In this document: piece after piece, positions 38,300 to 41,589 of the stretch
Layout of the letters: every line of letters begins with the position of its first letter
Numbering within the stretch: the first letter of the stretch is position 1
Assembly (NCBI GenBank): GCA_029865825.1
Contig: JARXAQ010000316.1
Span: forward strand, 1-41,589
Direction: 5' to 3'
Origin: Rhizobium sp.
Lineage (GTDB): Bacteria > Pseudomonadota > Alphaproteobacteria > Rhizobiales > Rhizobiaceae
DNA: 41,589 nucleotides
Program-made: the position numbers and the translations under genes
The notes under the pieces: generated by a model
Told to the model about the DNA's origin: nothing
The model's input: only the letters and a program-made list of their open reading frames with translations
The model's database searches: none

Positions 38300-39015
38300 G
38301 ATTACCTCCCAAAGAAACCATTCTTAATACGGCGTTTGTTGGCGTCCAGTCCTGAAAGTGTAGCCCTTTCTGGCAGCCGCGCGTCAGCTATCTGGAGTGC
38401 CTAGATCTGCGCTGCTCCATCGCGGTGGGAAAGACGTCCGTTCTTCGTCCAACCGCGTAGGCGATCTGATGGCGGTAGAACCGACAATCCGTCTCCGCCC
38501 CCGATCACGCTGACGATTAGCCGAAGGGGAACGGGGGCTTCCGAGAACCCGACCGGCACATTGGAATGGCGACAATGGGGTCGGACGCGGTCATAGGGGT
38601 GGCCCGCGCTCTATGGCAGCTATCTCATCCCACCCTCCAGGACTGGACGGTCCGCTCGGGGCCCCCTTCCGGACATCCCAAATAGACCAGATGCTTGATC
38701 TGCCTCGTTTGTCTGCCGGCTTGCATTCCAAAGTTATGGCGGGTCGACGGTCCATATCCCTTCAAGAGTAAGGCTACGGCAGTATTGTGCGCCGCGCTGT
38801 CGACCGTTCGGTCACGATCTTGCGGAAGGAAGCTGCCTCGACGTCCTGATCAAGCTAAGCGCTTACCGAGGAGCCTTTCTATGCTCGCCGCAAAGATGCC
38901 GATTCATCTTAGTTCAAACGGCAGGTTGATGCTGAGCAAACTACAAAGAATCAGTTTGCATATTTTTTAGTCAAAGCCTAGCGTGATAAATTGGCGAACA
39001 GGGAGGGGACCTACC
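38300..39015. other. Gene-free stretch before the response regulator
   Basis: About 700 bp without a gene I can support. The track ORFs here (38384-38575 minus, 38695-38970 plus) have no recognisable domain and biased composition (Arg/Ser/Pro-rich), and are not included. The right part becomes AT-rich (38880-38985) before the response-regulator start and probably holds its promoter. The left end holds the HxlR promoter. Confidence 0.6.
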
Positions 39016-39672
39016 ATGGTTTCCGTAGCATTTGTTGATGACCACCCGTTTTTGCTCGAAGGCCTACAGTCAATATTCAGTCGTCGAGCGGGGTTCGAAG
39101 TCGTAGGCATCGGATCGACCTGTAGCGATGCTCACCAAATTGCTCATGATATGCAGCCTGAGGTGATCGTTCTGGATTTGAACATGGATGGCGATGTATT
39201 CGTCTCCATCCACGAGATTAGGGCGGCCAGTCCGAACATAAAGATCATAGCATTCACTGCCTCTGCGAACGTCAATCATGCGGTCAAAGCCCTGGAGGCG
39301 GGCGCGTCGGGCTATGTCCTGAAAGGCGGTCCACTCGGCAGTCTGGCCGAAGCCATTGAGACAGTCGTTCTCGGCGGAACATATATCACCCAGGGTTTCG
39401 CAACAAAGCTCGTTACCGCCATGAAGCAGGCGAAGTCCGGGGATGAGCCTAAGCTAAGTTCGCGCGAAGCCCAAATAATGCGTCTCGTCCTAGAAGGGCG
39501 GACGAACAAGGAAATAGGGCGGCAGTTGGATCTCACAGAGAAAACTGTCAAATATTACATGACAATTTTGATGCAAAAACTTAACGTTAAGAACAGGGTC
39601 GGTGTTGCTGTGGTGGCGCAAAGTCTTGCCAGTGCTGAAATGAGTGCAACGCCAAATTCCTACGGCCAATAG
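39016..39672 (+). CDS. NarL/FixJ-family response regulator
   Basis: A 218-residue regulator. The receiver domain (1-120) has FVDDHPFLLEGLQSIFSRRA (acidic pair), VIVLDLNMDGDV (phosphoacceptor Asp at about residue 54), IAFTASAN and GYVLKGGPL (conserved Lys). The LuxR-type HTH (about 150-205) has KLSSREAQIMRLVLEGRTNK, EIGRQLDLTEKTVKYYMTIL and MQKLNVKNRVG. ATG 39016 is preceded by GGAGGGG. It converges with the histidine kinase gene, and they probably form a pair even though they are not in one operon. Confidence 0.95.
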   Translation: MVSVAFVDDHPFLLEGLQSIFSRRAGFEVVGIGSTCSDAHQIAHDMQPEVIVLDLNMDGDVFVSIHEIRAASPNIKIIAFTASANVNHAVKALEAGASGYVLKGGPLGSLAEAIETVVLGGTYITQGFATKLVTAMKQAKSGDEPKLSSREAQIMRLVLEGRTNKEIGRQLDLTEKTVKYYMTILMQKLNVKNRVGVAVVAQSLASAEMSATPNSYGQ

Positions 39673-39715
39673 GGTTGGAAAAGAGCAAAAGGCGCCGGCG
39701 CGATTTGATCGCTTC

Positions 39716-41113
39716 CTAGCTCAGTGGAATGCTAATGACTACGCGTGTGCCATTCACAGAGTACGGTTCTATAGAAACACTGCCGTTGAAGGCTGCAACT
39801 CGGTTGCGGATACCGTGCTGACCAAGCCTGGTACCGTCCGGGGGGAGGCGGCGGCTGGTATCGTTGAAGCGGCCCTCGTCAATTATCTCAAGCTTGAATA
39901 CCTCTTCAGAAGTTGAAGCGGTAACCTGCAATCCGTGACCGTCGGCATGCTTGAATGAATTCGACAACGCTTCCTGGACGATACGATAGGCGCAGGTTTT
40001 TATCGGTGCCGGCACCTTCTCCGAAATCGCGCCAAAGTCGGTCTTCACATGCGTAGCAGTAAGGTGTTCGTGGCGATCAACAGCCAGTCTTAGCGTCTGT
40101 CGCAGCGATAGATCATCAAGTTCGGGAAGCACGAGCCCCACCGACAGATCTCTTAGCTCGTTGATCACTGAGGAGAGTTTGTCAGCGAGATCTTGCAATC
40201 CATCAGCAGCGCTGGCAGTGCCATAGATGCCGGTGATGAGGGTCTCAACAATCTCATCAATTCTGAAACGTAGAAGTGTCAGAAACTGCACTGGGCCGTC
40301 ATGAATATCCAATCCGATCCGTCCCAACAGTTGCTCGTTTGCTGCATTCGCGTCCAATCGGCTCCGATCGGCAGCCAGTCGTAGCGCGTAGTTTTGTGCT
40401 GCCATCTCTTCTGCTTCCAATACTTTTATACGCAGTGCCGATTGATGCTCAAAGTGCAGCCGGTTCGCTCTGCGTACGACAAGGTAGAGGACTGCAATCA
40501 TCAGTGCTGTGGTCAGGCAGACGATGTACCAAGTGAGGTTTACCGCTTGCCGCAAATGCTGCGCCAGATCAGATCCCACATGATAAACCTCCCCTACTGC
40601 GATAACTTCGTTTGTGCCGTTGCGAAACAAGGGCGCATAAATCTTGATCAGCGTTAACTGCAAGCTCTGCTCTGCTCGGCTTCCACTGCTGTTGACGGTT
40701 TCAAATTCCGCGACGGGGTGCCCGGACCAAGCTCGATGCACTTTCGTAAGCGTGTGTTCATCCCCGACGATCTCCATCGTCGTGGTGCTATAAATGACCG
40801 TCGCAGTACTACTTCCGTCGGTGAACCAGAGCTTTACGGACAAGGTCCCATTTCTGAACGCCGCATTCTTAAAAAGACGATCCAGGGATGCTGCATCCGC
40901 AGGATGAAGTCGTTCCAGTGAGTCAATTCGCTGGACAAACTGCTCTAAGGTTGCGCGGAGGTAGGCGGCGCCATTCGCACCTGAGGTGATCATTACATTC
41001 CGCTCGATTTGACGGCTCACCCACGTGCCCAACAACGCCATCGCGAGACACAGGACGAACACTGAAGCTATCAGGAATTTGGTTGATAAGACTATTGGAT
41101 CGCGCCAGCGCAT
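39716..41113 (-). CDS. Membrane sensor histidine kinase (NarX/DegS-like)
   Basis: A 465-residue kinase. Helix 1 (about 12-33, IASVFVLCLAMALLGTWVSR) and helix 2 (about 193-213, TWYIVCLTTALMIAVLYLVV) enclose a periplasmic sensor domain of about 155 residues. A short coiled coil (ALRIKVLEAEEMAAQNYALR) leads to the H-box GRIGLDIHDGPVQFLTLLRF of the HisKA_3 type. The HATPase part has YRIVQEALSNSFKHADG (N box), IIDEGRF, and RLGQHGIRNRVAAFNG (G box). HisKA_3 kinases pair with NarL-type regulators such as the convergent gene, 43 bp away. No known sensor domain was recognised. The 268 bp upstream hold the promoter region shared with the haem peroxidase gene. Confidence 0.93.
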   Translation of the reverse strand: MRWRDPIVLSTKFLIASVFVLCLAMALLGTWVSRQIERNVMITSGANGAAYLRATLEQFVQRIDSLERLHPADAASLDRLFKNAAFRNGTLSVKLWFTDGSSTATVIYSTTTMEIVGDEHTLTKVHRAWSGHPVAEFETVNSSGSRAEQSLQLTLIKIYAPLFRNGTNEVIAVGEVYHVGSDLAQHLRQAVNLTWYIVCLTTALMIAVLYLVVRRANRLHFEHQSALRIKVLEAEEMAAQNYALRLAADRSRLDANAANEQLLGRIGLDIHDGPVQFLTLLRFRIDEIVETLITGIYGTASAADGLQDLADKLSSVINELRDLSVGLVLPELDDLSLRQTLRLAVDRHEHLTATHVKTDFGAISEKVPAPIKTCAYRIVQEALSNSFKHADGHGLQVTASTSEEVFKLEIIDEGRFNDTSRRLPPDGTRLGQHGIRNRVAAFNGSVSIEPYSVNGTRVVISIPLS

Positions 41114-41382
41114 TTACAGTCCTCGTTGAAACCCGACCTGACTTTGGTCCGGAATTAACCAGACCTTAATCTGTTCGATCACCCGACCTTGTGTAGATCC
41201 AGAACGGCTTTCATCCGGATACATTCGATGAAAGGTTCGAGCTCTCATAGCTGGGCCAAGGAACTTCGTCTCTCGTTACATTTAATTCCGCTTTACGGAA
41301 GATAGCAAAGGCAAATGTTGTCTTTGCGCGAGACCAGTTGAAACAGCGCCATGCGCAAATAAATAAATGGGTGGATACGCAG

Positions 41383-41589
41383 ATGGTAACCTACATTCGT
41401 TCCGACCTTGATTTTATACTGAAACAGATCAAGATTGCGGAGGCCCATGCGGCCGGCCAGCCACTGTTTGGTCCTGGCGGGCTTGTTCCGGCCTACAATA
41501 TCTCCTGGGGTCTTCGCACAGTTGACGGTTCTTATAACCACCTGCAGGCGGGCCAAGAGCAGTGGGGGGCAGCCGACAGGGAATTTGCC
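41383..41589 (+). CDS. Haem-peroxidase family protein, N-terminal part (runs off window)
   Basis: The first 69 codons of a large protein: MVTYIRSDLDFILKQIKIAE, AHAAGQPLFGPGGL, VPAYNISWGLRTVDGSYNHL, GQEQWGAADREFA. This is the opening seen in rhizobial proteins with an animal-type haem peroxidase domain followed by calcium-binding repeats, usually secreted by a type I system (no N-terminal signal peptide, as here). ATG 41383 fits the family start, although the frame is open well upstream. The ORF track shows only a minus-strand shadow (41293-41556). It is divergent from the histidine kinase gene and is a possible target of the adjacent two-component pair. Confidence 0.7.
   Translation, partial: MVTYIRSDLDFILKQIKIAEAHAAGQPLFGPGGLVPAYNISWGLRTVDGSYNHLQAGQEQWGAADREFA

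Noticed and set aside
38384-38970. ORFs in the gap before the response regulator
   Set aside because: Arg/Ser/Pro-rich shadow-like composition, no start signals and no family resemblance.
41293-41556. 87-codon minus-strand ORF at the window end
   Set aside because: It is the shadow of the haem-peroxidase-like frame on the plus strand.
1-41589. CRISPR arrays, tRNA or rRNA genes, integrase/attachment sites
   Set aside because: No regularly spaced repeats, no tRNA-like cloverleaf with conserved arms and no tyrosine or serine recombinase were seen by eye. A tRNAscan or CRISPR finder run would settle it.

Overview
The window looks like an accessory region of an alphaproteobacterial (Hyphomicrobiales/rhizobial) chromosome or large replicon. 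The reasons are the DUF2066 protein, the rhizobial-type IS66, IS6, IS256 and IS3 fragments, the DUF1127 and YciI/ECF genes, the DUF1116 family and the start of a rhizobial-type haem peroxidase. This assignment is inference from family content; no rRNA or tRNA gene was seen. Most genes stand alone or in pairs with a divergent regulator, which is typical of a gene-gain region.

Layout. (1) 1-10 kb: single enzymes and regulators. These are a TetR regulator, an unknown protein, a decayed IS6 transposase beside an HNH protein, a P-loop kinase-like protein, a SRPBCC/VOC pair facing a TetR gene, an alpha/beta hydrolase behind a 24-bp perfect palindrome, an orphan immunity-like protein, a broken TPR-like gene, a RibD/DHFR-like reductase facing a CGNR zinc-finger regulator, and a tandem GNAT protein. 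(2) 10-19 kb: a DUF2066 protein, a LysR gene divergent from an Old Yellow Enzyme reductase around a long inverted repeat, a secreted hydrolase, a small DUF1127 protein, a YciI/ECF sigma pair, and a DeoR regulator divergent from an N-acetylglucosamine-6-phosphate deacetylase. (3) 19-25.7 kb: a LysE exporter, an overlapping three-gene ECF sigma / membrane protein / Spy-like sensor operon, an SH3 protein, a GNAT-TSUP-LysE operon, a decayed second copy of the membrane protein and sensor pair on the other strand, and an NmrA-like reductase. (4) 25.9-27.8 kb: a mosaic of an IS66 fragment, a complete IS3-family element and an IS3-group fragment. (5) 27.9-35 kb: the most coherent accessory system, made of an APC permease, a flavodoxin-like reductase, a glutamine-synthetase-like ligase, a DUF1116 protein interrupted by an in-frame TAG, an IS256 remnant and a TetR regulator. 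(6) 35.6-41.6 kb: a ParDE toxin-antitoxin pair, a SAM methyltransferase with an HxlR-type regulator, a convergent response regulator/histidine kinase pair, and the first 69 codons of a haem-peroxidase-like protein that runs off the window.

The strongest candidate for an undescribed system is region 5. Three 20-bp dyads of the form yTAATT-N8-AATTAr lie upstream of the TetR gene, the permease and the flavoprotein. They tie these genes into one small regulon although IS remnants lie on both sides. The ligase has glutamine-synthetase motifs but reads NSYKG where canonical enzymes read NSYKR. DUF1116 proteins are related to E. coli YlbE, a protein of the FdrA/YlbE/YlbF ureide (oxamate carbamoyltransferase) module, but no FdrA or YlbF partner is visible here. 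Uptake and ATP-dependent modification of a nitrogen compound is a reasonable inference; the substrate cannot be read from the sequence.

Several genes were found that the ORF track hides or splits: the IS6, IS256 and TPR-like pseudogenes, the decayed paralogue pair at 24.2-24.7 kb, the DUF1116 C-terminus after the stop, and the haem peroxidase start.
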